From Pseudomonas arcuscaelestis (lineage in GTDB: Bacteria > Pseudomonadota > Gammaproteobacteria > Pseudomonadales > Pseudomonadaceae): DNA of 64,000 nt. The translations under genes and the position numbers were made by a program. The notes beneath the pieces were generated by a model that made no database searches, was not told where the DNA came from, and saw only the letters and a list, made by a program, of their open reading frames with translations. The stretch spans positions 124,001 to 188,000 of the forward strand of contig NZ_JACOPV010000002.1 of NCBI RefSeq assembly GCF_016881005.1. Reading direction: 5' to 3'. Below are positions 18,504 to 26,500 of the stretch, one piece after another (the stretch's first letter is position 1; the number at the start of each line of letters is the position of its first letter).

Positions 18504-20105
18504 TCAGGCCTGCCACCAACGCTCGATCAGGCGCAGGCCATCGAGCTCGCCATAGGGCGCAGTAAGCCCGCCGTGGGCCACACGCTTGGAGCGTGCCGCC
18601 ACTGAGCTTGCGAACAGCGGCACGATGGCGCCGCCGTCATCGCGGCACAGTGCCTGCATTTCGTTGTACATTTCCTGGCGCAGTGGCGCGTTCATCTCGC
18701 CACGGGCGGCATTGAGCAGTTGGTTGAAACGCGGGTTGTCCCAGTGTGTCTCGTTCCACGCCGCGCCTTTGGCGTAGCCGATGCTGAACATGCGGTCGGC
18801 GGTCAGGCTGCTGTAGAAGAATGAGGTAGTGAACGGTTGTTTCATCCAGACGTTGGTGAAAAAGCCGTCAGCCGGTTCGCGCACGACATCAATGTCGATA
18901 CCGGCCTGGCGTGCCTGTTCCTTGAACAGCACGGAGGCGTCTACCGCACCGGTATAGGCAGCATCGGAGGCTTGCAGGCGTACTTTGAGCGAGTCGAGCC
19001 CCGCCTGACGCAGGTAGAAACGCGCCTTGTCCGGGTCATAGCTGCGCTGTTCCAGCGCAGTATTGATAAAACGACTGCCGGGCTGGATCGGGTGATCGTT
19101 GCCGATCTGGCCATAACCATAGAGCACCGTGGCCAGCAAGGTTTCACGGTTGATCGCATGCTTGAGCGCAAGGCGAACGTTGTTGTCCTGAAACTGCGCG
19201 CTGTCGGTGAGCATCGGAAAGGTGTAGTGCTGGGCGCCTTTGGTTTCCTCGATGGCCAGATTCGGGTTGCGCTTGAGCAGGGCCACCGTCTTCAGGTCGA
19301 CCTTGTTGATCACGTCAACCTGGCCGGTAACCAGCGCGTTGACCCGCGCAGCGCCGTCGGCAATGGCCAGCAGTTCGGCACTGGCGAAATGCGCCCTGCC
19401 TGCTTTCCAGTAATCCGGGCTGCGCTCCAGGTCCATGCGCACACCGGGCTCAAAACCCTTGAGACGATAGCCGCCGGTTCCAACGCCAGACTGCCAGTCA
19501 ACCACACCGTCCTTGGCCGGCATGATCGCCAAGTGATAGTCGGCAACCACATAGGCAAAGTCGACGTTGCCCGAATGCAATTCGAACACCACAGTATCGG
19601 TACCTTCGGCACGCACCTGGGCGACGTCACCCAGCACGGTCTTGGCCGCCGAGGTAGATGTGTCGCCTAAGTGATGCTGGATAGAAGCCACCACGTCATC
19701 GGCATCGAGGGTTTTGCCGTTGTGAAAGGTAACACCCTTGCGCAGGGTGAACGTCCAGATCCGCGCGTCGGGACTCAACGCCCAGCGCTCGGCCAGCTCA
19801 GGAATGACGCTACCGTCCACGTCGATTTCGCTGAGGGTGTTGTACACTGCAGAAAAACCGACAAAGGTGAAGGTATCGCTCCAAGTGCCGGGATCGCGCG
19901 AATCGGTGGTACTGCCACCGGCCAAGCCCATGCGCAGTACACCACCGGCCTTGGGTGTGGCCTCCTCGGCCCACCCTTGCATTGGCAACCCCAGGGAAAA
20001 CGCCCCGGCCACCGCCGCGGCAGCGGCGCTGTATTTCAGAAAATCGCGACGCGGCAAGCCGCTGTCGTGCATCGCTTGAGTAATTTTGTTGTTGTTATCG
20101 CTCAT
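18504..20105 (-). CDS. ABC importer substrate-binding protein, Tat-exported
   Basis: A 533-residue family-5 extracellular solute-binding protein (DppA/OppA/NikA type). The N-terminus carries a twin-arginine signal: PRRDFLKYS followed by an Ala-rich hydrophobic stretch and a likely cleavage near GWA-EE. Family landmarks include LRKGVTFHNGKTLDADDV and a YDPDKARFYLRQAG segment. The ATG at 20105 has AGGGG upstream; the longer frame to 20159 lacks such support. It is the first gene of the leftward importer operon and faces an Rrf2-type regulator across a 209-bp promoter region. Tat export means it folds, perhaps around a cofactor, before crossing the membrane. Confidence 0.92.
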   Translation of the reverse strand: MSDNNNKITQAMHDSGLPRRDFLKYSAAAAAVAGAFSLGLPMQGWAEEATPKAGGVLRMGLAGGSTTDSRDPGTWSDTFTFVGFSAVYNTLSEIDVDGSVIPELAERWALSPDARIWTFTLRKGVTFHNGKTLDADDVVASIQHHLGDTSTSAAKTVLGDVAQVRAEGTDTVVFELHSGNVDFAYVVADYHLAIMPAKDGVVDWQSGVGTGGYRLKGFEPGVRMDLERSPDYWKAGRAHFASAELLAIADGAARVNALVTGQVDVINKVDLKTVALLKRNPNLAIEETKGAQHYTFPMLTDSAQFQDNNVRLALKHAINRETLLATVLYGYGQIGNDHPIQPGSRFINTALEQRSYDPDKARFYLRQAGLDSLKVRLQASDAAYTGAVDASVLFKEQARQAGIDIDVVREPADGFFTNVWMKQPFTTSFFYSSLTADRMFSIGYAKGAAWNETHWDNPRFNQLLNAARGEMNAPLRQEMYNEMQALCRDDGGAIVPLFASSVAARSKRVAHGGLTAPYGELDGLRLIERWWQA

Positions 20106-20180
20106 GGCATTGCCCCTGTTGAACCGCAGAGAAAAGGATTTTGCCGACCTCGCACGCATCGATGCTGCAAATATTTGTAT

Positions 20181-20195
20181 TTGTCATCGTGACAA
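20181..20195. promoter_or_regulatory. Inverted repeat, candidate operator for Rrf2-type regulator
   Basis: TTGTCATCGTGACAA contains perfect 6-bp arms TTGTCA / TGACAA separated by TCG. It lies in the AT-richer centre of the divergent region between the binding-protein gene and the Rrf2-type regulator, and each arm could double as a -35-like element. It is the best candidate site for autoregulation and importer control. Confidence 0.5.
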
Positions 20196-20314
20196 TTACA
20201 TTAGACTCATCAGCACACGGTTGCCAAGCACCTTTTTGCAGGGGCCTAATGCGGCCAGCTACACCCCCGTTGCTACTGAGTTTGAGTGAACACTTTCACA
20301 GGATTGAGCAAGCC

Positions 20315-20755
20315 ATGAGCCAGTCGACCCGCTTGATAACCGCCTCGTACATTCTGTCGTTCGTGGCCGCCAACGCCCCGCAGAAACTACGTACCGAGAC
20401 CATTGCCAAATGGGTCAAGACTCACCCTACCCGCGTGCGCAGCCTGGTCTCGCTGATGGTCAAGGCCAACATCCTCAGATCCTGGCGCGGCGCGCACGGC
20501 GGCTTGACCCTGGCGCGTCCGGCGAGCGAAATCACCCTGCGCGAGGTGTATGACGCCGTGCAGGAAAGCTCGTTGATCGCCGAGAAAATCGACAACCCAT
20601 TCTCCGGCATGGAGGACCACTGCAAGGTGTTCGAGGTGTTCACCCGCCTGTTTGCCATGCTCGAAGCCAACATGCGCCTGGACCTCGGTGCAATCAGCGC
20701 CGACCAGCTGTTCGTTGCCTTCGACCCGCCATTGGAAAAAGCCGAGCAGGCTTGA
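20315..20755 (+). CDS. Rrf2-family transcriptional regulator
   Basis: A 146-residue Rrf2-type regulator. The winged helix spans about residues 1-80: TASYILSFVAANAP, then TETIAKWVKTHPTRVRSLVS as the helix-turn-helix, and RGAHGGLTLARP as the wing typical of the family. IscR/NsrR-type members bind an iron-sulphur cluster with three Cys residues near positions 90-110; only one Cys (in EDHCKVF) is present, so this is a cluster-free branch and probably senses something else. The frame is open upstream to 20141, but the ATG at 20315 matches the family length. It is transcribed away from the importer and probably controls it. Confidence 0.88.
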   Translation: MSQSTRLITASYILSFVAANAPQKLRTETIAKWVKTHPTRVRSLVSLMVKANILRSWRGAHGGLTLARPASEITLREVYDAVQESSLIAEKIDNPFSGMEDHCKVFEVFTRLFAMLEANMRLDLGAISADQLFVAFDPPLEKAEQA

Positions 20756-20949
20756 AGTTGTCTCTGGGGCGCGTTTACATCGGTTTTCGGTGCTGGTTTT
20801 CAGCCAGTTCATGGAGAAATTGAAACTTCTGATCTGGCTTTAGGAGCGGTCCTACATCATTTTATTGCAGTCCTTATTAGGGTGCTGCGGGTATGGCGCT
20901 TCCCAGGGTGGGCGTCGATGACCTGCACTCCCCGCTTAAGGACTAGCCT

Positions 20950-21150
20950 ATGTTCGCCTCGGCCAACACCGCGCAGTTTGAACTGCTCATTCCCTCTGTT
21001 CGCAACGACTTCAAGGTGCGGGCATTCGAGGGCACCGAAGCCATCAGCAGCTTGTACGCGATTCGCATCGAACTGGTCAGCGAGCATGCCAATTTCGATC
21101 TCGAGCGCCTGCTCGGGCAGCCGGCCTCGCCTTCTTGCGAATCGTGACCG
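20950..21150 (+). pseudogene. Truncated VgrG (type VI secretion spike) remnant
   Basis: The 65-residue reading frame begins with MFASANTAQFELLIPSVRND, which I recognise as the N-terminus of VgrG-type tip proteins, and continues to the conserved LLGQP segment. There the frame shifts: the expected AFL continues in another frame (AFLRIVTD) for about 20 codons before the next gene begins. Full VgrG proteins are 600 residues or more, so this is the decayed stub of a vgrG copy. It has no T6SS neighbours here. A plausible history is recombination between vgrG copies that left one end behind. Confidence 0.75.
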
Positions 21151-21180
21151 ACACGGCCCAAGCATCCAGATGCCCTGAAC

Positions 21181-21474
21181 TCAGCTGGTCTTTATCGTGC
21201 AAATACCATTGGCCCTGTGTTTGCCCGTATAGGACATCCACGGCGTACCGTCCGGGTTGATGCCCAGGCTGATGGTTACGCCAGCACCTTTGATTTCAAA
21301 GTTCTCGTCATTGATTTTTTTCAACTTTCCTTCCTTGCCATTTATGTAGACAGGTCCACCTTCATCGGCATGGATTTCCAGATTGCCTGGGCAGGTGGCG
21401 TTCAATTGCGGGATGCCCGCGTTGGCAATGCCGGATGCTGCAAGCAGAACCAGTGGTAGTAGTGCCGTTTTCAT
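21181..21474 (-). CDS. Small secreted protein of unknown function
   Basis: A 97-residue protein with a clear Sec signal peptide (MKTALLPLVLLAASGIANA, cleavage after ANA), leaving a mature domain of about 78 residues with two cysteines (ATCPGN and NGICTIK) that could form a disulphide in the periplasm. AGGAG precedes the ATG at 21474; the frame is open further upstream without such support. The mature part has alternating short beta strands and Gly turns. I do not recognise a function. It lies just beyond the vgrG stub, so a former effector- or immunity-related role is conceivable, but nothing in the protein shows it. Confidence 0.75.
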   Translation of the reverse strand: MKTALLPLVLLAASGIANAGIPQLNATCPGNLEIHADEGGPVYINGKEGKLKKINDENFEIKGAGVTISLGINPDGTPWMSYTGKHRANGICTIKTS

Positions 21475-21518
21475 ACTGCTCTCCTGACTCGTCTGATCGA
21501 CGAGCATTTTCGGTGGGT

Positions 21519-23087
21519 TTAAACGTTGATTAGTTGCCGAATAGCCGCCCTGTGTTCGCTGTAGGCGATGAACTCAGCGACCGGCATGGGTTTGCCAAAT
21601 AGCCAGCCCTGGCCAAATTCAATGCCTCGGGTGCGCAAAAAGGCCAGTTGCTGCTGTGTCTCTATGCCCTCGGCTACCATGACCAGGCCCATTTCCTGAG
21701 CCAGGGCGATAGTCAGTTCCAGCACTGGGCACGCTTTGCCGTCGTCAATTCGCGCCACGAAGGTGCGGTCGATTTTCAGCAGGTCGATGGGCAGATGCTG
21801 CACGTACTGCAAGCTGGAATAACCGGTGCCGAAGTCATCCAGGGCTATCGGGTGGCCGCGCTGGCGGCTGACTGTCAGGTGCTGACACGCAGGTTCAAAG
21901 TCCAACAGGCTGCTCTCGGTAACTTCTAGCCAGACTTGATGCGCATTGATGCCTGCGCGGGCAATCGCGTTACTCAGCACGTCAAGGTATCGACCGCTGC
22001 AGATATCCCTGGCCGCAAGGTTTATCGAGACATGCTTGCTTGGGTCCGAACGCAGGTACTCGCCTAAGTCGTCACACACAGCGAGGAGGACTTTCTCGGT
22101 GATGTCCTCGATCAGGTCACTCTCTTCTGCCAGCGTCAGGAAGCGTTCGGGCGTCGCCCAGGTGCCATCGGTTTGTTTCAATCGCACCAGCGCTTCAGCC
22201 CCCACGCAACGACCGCTATGCAGGTCAATGATGGGTTGATAAAACGCATGAATATTGCCTTGTCCAATGGCGCCTCGAAGTTCGGCCATCGGTGACAGAC
22301 GAGCGTTGGTATAGCGTGCTATTTCCCGCAATCCGTAGAGTGCCACTGCCGCTCCGATCGGCAGCGCGATAAGTTGCTTGCGCCATAGATTGGCAAGTAG
22401 CGCATCCCTGGACAGGGCCACCACTGCCTGCCAATTGCCGTGCGTCACCCACTTGTAGATGTAGTCGCCGACCAACATCGGCCGGCGGCCTTCATGGACC
22501 AGCGTCAGCAACTGGGTGAAACCGTCGGCGTGGCGCTGCTCCATCCAACGACCGGCACCGGCACCCAACGCCAGGCGAAAACCCGGTTTCAACGAGGTGT
22601 CCTGGAGCGGTTCGGGGTCTACCAGTAGCCGAAACGCGGCGTACTGCAGGGTAAGCTTGCCATTAACGGCATTAACGTCTGTATGCCCGTTCAACGATAC
22701 GTAGACCCCTTCGGATGTCTGGAAATCTTCCGCGAAGGTTGGCCCCTCCGGCGCCCATGCCCCGCTGGAGCTACAGGCGTAGACATCTTCTTCGGTATAG
22801 CCGACCGATTTCACCAACAAGGTGTTCAATGCAATCAGGCGCATCTGTTCAATGCCCGACGGCGAACAGGCCGGCAACCCTGAGTCCGCCAGTTGCCTGA
22901 GTGCCTCGCCTGCCTGGGCCACGGTGCTATCCGCCCTGCGTACCGCCAGTTCGGCCAGATCGTCCAACTGCGCCTCCGTGTCATGCAGCACCAGCAACCA
23001 GCCGAGGTACGCGCTGCTGGTTAAGCACACCACTACACACAAAGCACCGGCCAAGACTCCGAATACACGTATCCGTGAGCGTTTCAT
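21519..23087 (-). CDS. CSS-motif EAL-domain c-di-GMP phosphodiesterase
   Basis: A 522-residue inner-membrane enzyme. A transmembrane helix (about 7-31) leads into a periplasmic CSS domain with the diagnostic Cys-Ser-Ser at 105-107 and a further Cys74; a second helix (LIALPIGAAVALYGL, about 236-252) precedes a cytoplasmic EAL domain. Catalytic residues are all present: GAEALVRL, SINLAARD, EVTESSL, ALDDFGTGYSS, LLKIDRTF and VAEGIET, so c-di-GMP hydrolysis is expected. In this family periplasmic disulphide formation restrains activity. It starts 60 bp after the autotransporter gene on the same strand, so it may be co-expressed with that surface protein. Confidence 0.93.
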   Translation of the reverse strand: MKRSRIRVFGVLAGALCVVVCLTSSAYLGWLLVLHDTEAQLDDLAELAVRRADSTVAQAGEALRQLADSGLPACSPSGIEQMRLIALNTLLVKSVGYTEEDVYACSSSGAWAPEGPTFAEDFQTSEGVYVSLNGHTDVNAVNGKLTLQYAAFRLLVDPEPLQDTSLKPGFRLALGAGAGRWMEQRHADGFTQLLTLVHEGRRPMLVGDYIYKWVTHGNWQAVVALSRDALLANLWRKQLIALPIGAAVALYGLREIARYTNARLSPMAELRGAIGQGNIHAFYQPIIDLHSGRCVGAEALVRLKQTDGTWATPERFLTLAEESDLIEDITEKVLLAVCDDLGEYLRSDPSKHVSINLAARDICSGRYLDVLSNAIARAGINAHQVWLEVTESSLLDFEPACQHLTVSRQRGHPIALDDFGTGYSSLQYVQHLPIDLLKIDRTFVARIDDGKACPVLELTIALAQEMGLVMVAEGIETQQQLAFLRTRGIEFGQGWLFGKPMPVAEFIAYSEHRAAIRQLINV

Positions 23088-23147
23088 GAAACCTCCAACA
23101 GCATTGATTCTTTGTTTTATCGCTGGGTAGCTGCTTGCAGCCTGCTG

Positions 23148-26100
23148 TCACCAGAGGATTCGATAGCCGACGGTAACCTGCAGAGGTTGTTCGATTTCAC
23201 TGCCGTGCACGTAGTGGGTCTCGACCATCAGCTTTTGCCGGGCGCTGAGTTGCAAAGCGGTGCCTGCGCCATAGTCGGTGCGCGTGCCTGGCAGTGAATT
23301 GTCCAGGGTATGCCCATCCACCGATACGTGGCTGTCACCTGCCAGCTCTTCAATTTGCGAAACGCTGAGGTATCCCTGTACCTGGGTACCTGAAGCCAGC
23401 ATGAAGTTGCGACCTGCGCGCGCCCCTACCCGGGCCTGGACTGTGTCCTGGTCCTGTGCTTTCACTTCCAGCGAGTCGCTGCTGGTGTAGCGAGGCCCTT
23501 GCAGATGGGCAGCGGACAGTTGCGCCTGGGGCTCTATGAACCAACCATCTGCCAGCGCAATCTGGCGGCCAAGCTCAACACTGGCCCCGTAAGCGTTTGC
23601 GTCATAATGGCCACTCACTTGATCGCCCAGGTTTTGCGACACCTTCACATCGCCTTTGAGGTGATCGTATTTCAGCACGGTGTCCAGATAGACGCCGTTG
23701 TCTTGCAGGTACGTGGCGTATAGCCCCACTGAACGGCTGTCGATATCACCACTGCTGTGCTCGGCAAAGTCCTGGTCGGCGTGGCCGATGCCCAACATGC
23801 CGCCGAGGTAGAGCGTTGCATCATTGAATTCAATGGCGCGGTCAGCGCCCACTTCGATACCGCTAAGCCGTTGGTCGAACGCACGGCTGTCACCGCTGTC
23901 GACGTTCAGCCTTGCGTCCATGGCCCGGGTCCAGAGCCCTCCTTGGTCCTTGCCCAAACGCAACTCACCCAAGCGTCGGCTCAAGGTGCCCATCTCGTTC
24001 TGCCACAAATTGGCGGCGGCAGTCTGCATGCCCAGGGCGGCATTGGCGCCCTTGGACAAACGCTGGGCTTGCGGCAATTGGGTCGGCAAGGCTCGGGAAA
24101 CGCGCGGCTGAGGGGGTTGCGCTGGCGTCAGCGTGGTCATCGCCACATTACTGACAACAGGTTTAGGTATGGCTTGCGGCTTCATCGCAGGATTGAGCGG
24201 GGTCATCGCAACGTTGCTGGTATTGGGCTGCGGTATCGCCTGCGGTTTCATCGCAGGGTTAAGCGGGGTCATTGCAACATTGCTGGTAATGGGCTGCGGT
24301 ATCGCCTGCGGCTTCATCGCAGGGTTAAGCGGGGTCATTGCAACATTGCTGGTAATGGGCTGCGGTATCGCCTGCGGTTTCATCGCAGGGTTAAGCGGGG
24401 TCATCGCAACATTGCTGGTAATGGGCTGCGGTATCGCCTGCGGTTTCATCGCAGGATTGAGCGGAGTCATTGCAACGTTGCTGGTAATGGGCTGCGGTAT
24501 CGCTTGCGGCTTCATCGCAGGGTTAAGCGGGGTCATTGCAACATTGCTGGCAAGTGGTGTTGGAATCGCGGGCTTTTGAAGCGGCGGCACCAGCGTCTGC
24601 ATTGGCGCTACTTGGCCTGTTTGTGCCAGATACCAATCATTACCCTGGCGTGTCAGGGCATAGCGAAAGGCACCGGCGTCGACGTGTCCGCCGTACAGTG
24701 TGAATTGCCCTGCCCCCCCTCCACTTCCTACCAATTTAAGCGGTTGGCCCGTTGCGGCATGGCCACTGTCAGCGACAAGAAGTTCGTGCTGACCGCTCAC
24801 CTGTCCTGTAACCGAGAGAAGGTCACCCTGCGAAGAAGCAAGGTCGGATTTCATTTGAAAGCGCCCAGTGCCACTCAAGTCGCCATTCAAGGTCAGTACC
24901 TGGAAGCCGTGCCCACCGAACATGACCTTCGAATCGCTCAGGTTAAGGTTGCTTGCAGACGAATTGCCGCTGAAAACCCAACTGCTGTTGTGCAGATCAA
25001 GGTCCAGGCGGCCGCTGGCGGGGGACAATAATCTGGTGTCGCCTGTTACTTGACTGGCAACGGTGGTGATTGCGAGCTGGCCATCGCCGTTGGTCTGGGC
25101 AAAGTCTGCGGCGCTTACCTGACTCGATTCCAGGTCAACTTTCAGCGAGCTGCCTGCTGCCGCCAAAAAGGCAGTTGCCGTCGGCGCCCACCATTGACTG
25201 TCAGTGATGCTGGCAACTCCATGACTGCCTGGCTGCGCCTCAATCAACGCACTCGGCCCACTAAGCCGGGTGCGCAACAGTGTCAGCGTCCCCGTACTGC
25301 CAAGCGGCGAGAACGCGCTAAATACCACAGTGCTTGCGTCGACGCTGGATACAGCGCTGTCGCTCGCGCTGATGTGCGCTTCGCCATGAATAGCCAGTGC
25401 CGCAGCCTGGGCCCCCGTTGTCAGTACCTGGCTACGCACTAAGTTGATGTTGCTCAACCTGTTGGCTGTGGCGCCAAAAGCACCTGTGCCTTCGGTCAGC
25501 AGCGCGCTGTCGACAACATCGATGTTAGCCCCCAGGTCAGCACGTACCGCCGAGGCTGAGGCGCCTAGGGTGTGCGCGCTGCTGGCGCGGCTGAGGGTGA
25601 CGTTACTGTCTTGACGAGCAGAAACGCCATCACTGGCGGCGGCGTCGGTGATGATCTGGGTATTGATCAGGGAGAGTTGCCCAGCAGAAGCCGAAACCTG
25701 TACCCCTGCACTTTCGGCCTGGTGGGTGTGAATTTGACTATCACGTACCACATTGGCCAACAGATTTCCTTGCTCTCGAATGCCAGCACTGCTCATGTCA
25801 AAGGTTACGATCTGGCTGCGTTCAACCTGCAGCAGCGCATTGGCGCCGACGTCGATACCCGGACTGAGGATACCGGTGGTCTGCAAGCTGACGTCGTGAA
25901 GGCGCAGTTCTGCGTTGGTCACTGAGGCAGCCGGGCTTTTTCCGCCAGTTGTGTGCAAGGCACTGGGGCCGCTCAGGTCGGCCAGCGATTGCGAATTGAC
26001 CTGCAGCGCCGTACCCGAGGTCACCGCGTCCACCCCCTGGGCGAGTAGCCTGGCGCCTGACAGCACATCGACGCCGCCGCCCACGGAATTGCGCAAAACC

Positions 26101-26345
26101 ACGTCGCGTAAAGAGAAACCCACGTGCTGCAGGGCTACCGCGGGAGCCGGGCTGGAAACGTCCACTTGCTTCTGAACGAGGCTGGCGACCAGCGGGCTGG
26201 AATTAGTGAAAAGCAGCGGGAAGTTGTAGTCGGCAGCGAGCGCAGGTCCAGTAAACAATGCAGCGATTAACGTGGCGATGGGCAAAGGATGGAATGGCGG
26301 ACAGCGATCTTTGTTGCTGATCGAAGAGCCAACGTGGGTGTTCAT
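23148..26345 (-). CDS. Pertactin-like autotransporter (copy 1)
   Basis: A 1065-residue type Va autotransporter. The signal peptide (residues 1-38, LPIATLIAALFTGPALA) is followed by a repetitive beta-helix passenger to about residue 590, with a pertactin-type end (HNSSWVFSGNSSASNLNLSD). Residues 600-731 are six exact-length 22-residue Pro-rich repeats, then a roughly 290-residue C-terminal barrel ending in YRILW. The Pro-rich block sits where pertactin has its PQP repeats. I prefer the ATG at 26345, with AGGA eight bases upstream; the frame is open to 26426. The gene is divergent from the receiver/LuxR/PAS regulator at 26501 and precedes an EAL phosphodiesterase. Adhesion or surface display is inferred. 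Confidence 0.93.
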   Translation of the reverse strand: MNTHVGSSISNKDRCPPFHPLPIATLIAALFTGPALAADYNFPLLFTNSSPLVASLVQKQVDVSSPAPAVALQHVGFSLRDVVLRNSVGGGVDVLSGARLLAQGVDAVTSGTALQVNSQSLADLSGPSALHTTGGKSPAASVTNAELRLHDVSLQTTGILSPGIDVGANALLQVERSQIVTFDMSSAGIREQGNLLANVVRDSQIHTHQAESAGVQVSASAGQLSLINTQIITDAAASDGVSARQDSNVTLSRASSAHTLGASASAVRADLGANIDVVDSALLTEGTGAFGATANRLSNINLVRSQVLTTGAQAAALAIHGEAHISASDSAVSSVDASTVVFSAFSPLGSTGTLTLLRTRLSGPSALIEAQPGSHGVASITDSQWWAPTATAFLAAAGSSLKVDLESSQVSAADFAQTNGDGQLAITTVASQVTGDTRLLSPASGRLDLDLHNSSWVFSGNSSASNLNLSDSKVMFGGHGFQVLTLNGDLSGTGRFQMKSDLASSQGDLLSVTGQVSGQHELLVADSGHAATGQPLKLVGSGGGAGQFTLYGGHVDAGAFRYALTRQGNDWYLAQTGQVAPMQTLVPPLQKPAIPTPLASNVAMTPLNPAMKPQAIPQPITSNVAMTPLNPAMKPQAIPQPITSNVAMTPLNPAMKPQAIPQPITSNVAMTPLNPAMKPQAIPQPITSNVAMTPLNPAMKPQAIPQPNTSNVAMTPLNPAMKPQAIPKPVVSNVAMTTLTPAQPPQPRVSRALPTQLPQAQRLSKGANAALGMQTAAANLWQNEMGTLSRRLGELRLGKDQGGLWTRAMDARLNVDSGDSRAFDQRLSGIEVGADRAIEFNDATLYLGGMLGIGHADQDFAEHSSGDIDSRSVGLYATYLQDNGVYLDTVLKYDHLKGDVKVSQNLGDQVSGHYDANAYGASVELGRQIALADGWFIEPQAQLSAAHLQGPRYTSSDSLEVKAQDQDTVQARVGARAGRNFMLASGTQVQGYLSVSQIEELAGDSHVSVDGHTLDNSLPGTRTDYGAGTALQLSARQKLMVETHYVHGSEIEQPLQVTVGYRILW
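24153..24548 (-). repeat. Six tandem 66-bp repeats inside autotransporter 1
   Basis: Six in-frame 66-bp units encode a 22-residue Pro-rich sequence beginning SNVAMTPLNPAMKPQ and ending in IPQP plus two residues. Four units are identical at protein level, two vary in the last four positions, and a degenerate partial unit follows down to about 24120. High DNA identity suggests recent or ongoing expansion by recombination or slippage. Confidence 0.95.
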
Positions 26346-26427
26346 GGCTTTCATCCTGGAGAAGTAGTTGCTATTGGCAGCATTCTTCTCAAAGGCCGTC
26401 ATGGCGAGGATAAGAAAGTCAGTCACA

Positions 26428-26437
26428 CTCTGTAGGA
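26428..26437 (-). promoter_or_regulatory. TCCTACAGAG motif shared with the second autotransporter promoter
   Basis: Read toward the autotransporter, the sequence is TCCTACAGAG. The identical 10-mer occurs in the same orientation upstream of the second autotransporter at 58832-58841. It lies in a 155-bp divergent promoter region and is a candidate binding site for the adjacent LuxR-type regulator. Confidence 0.45.
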
Positions 26438-26466
26438 AAATGACTACACGCTCGACTCAACCGTGC

Positions 26467-26477
26467 CCTACAGTAGG
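26467..26477. promoter_or_regulatory. CCTAC-x-GTAGG dyad in divergent promoter
   Basis: CCTACAGTAGG is an odd-centred palindrome whose half-site CCTAC is the core of the shared TCCTACAGAG motif 30 bp away. Together they suggest a two-site operator between the autotransporter and its regulator. Confidence 0.4.
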
Positions 26478-26500
26478 TCAAAGCACCGAGGAATTTCAGC

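Noticed and set aside
20857..21178. Overlapping ORFs on both strands around the vgrG stub
   Set aside because: They have no start signals and only reflect the GC-rich stub read in other frames.
23112..23147. Possible terminator between autotransporter 1 and the EAL gene
   Set aside because: No stable hairpin with a T-run is visible in the 60-bp gap on the transcribed strand, so read-through is assumed.
24120..24560. Regular repeats considered as a CRISPR array
   Set aside because: The units abut with no unique spacers, are 66 bp and in frame, and encode a protein repeat.
23757..25031. Long rightward ORF (424 codons) across autotransporter 1, with a second repeat-bearing ORF at 24133-24579
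   Set aside because: Both are antisense to a convincing autotransporter. The perfect 22-residue repeats are the reverse reading of the 66-bp units, whose length is a multiple of three, so open frames appear on both strands.
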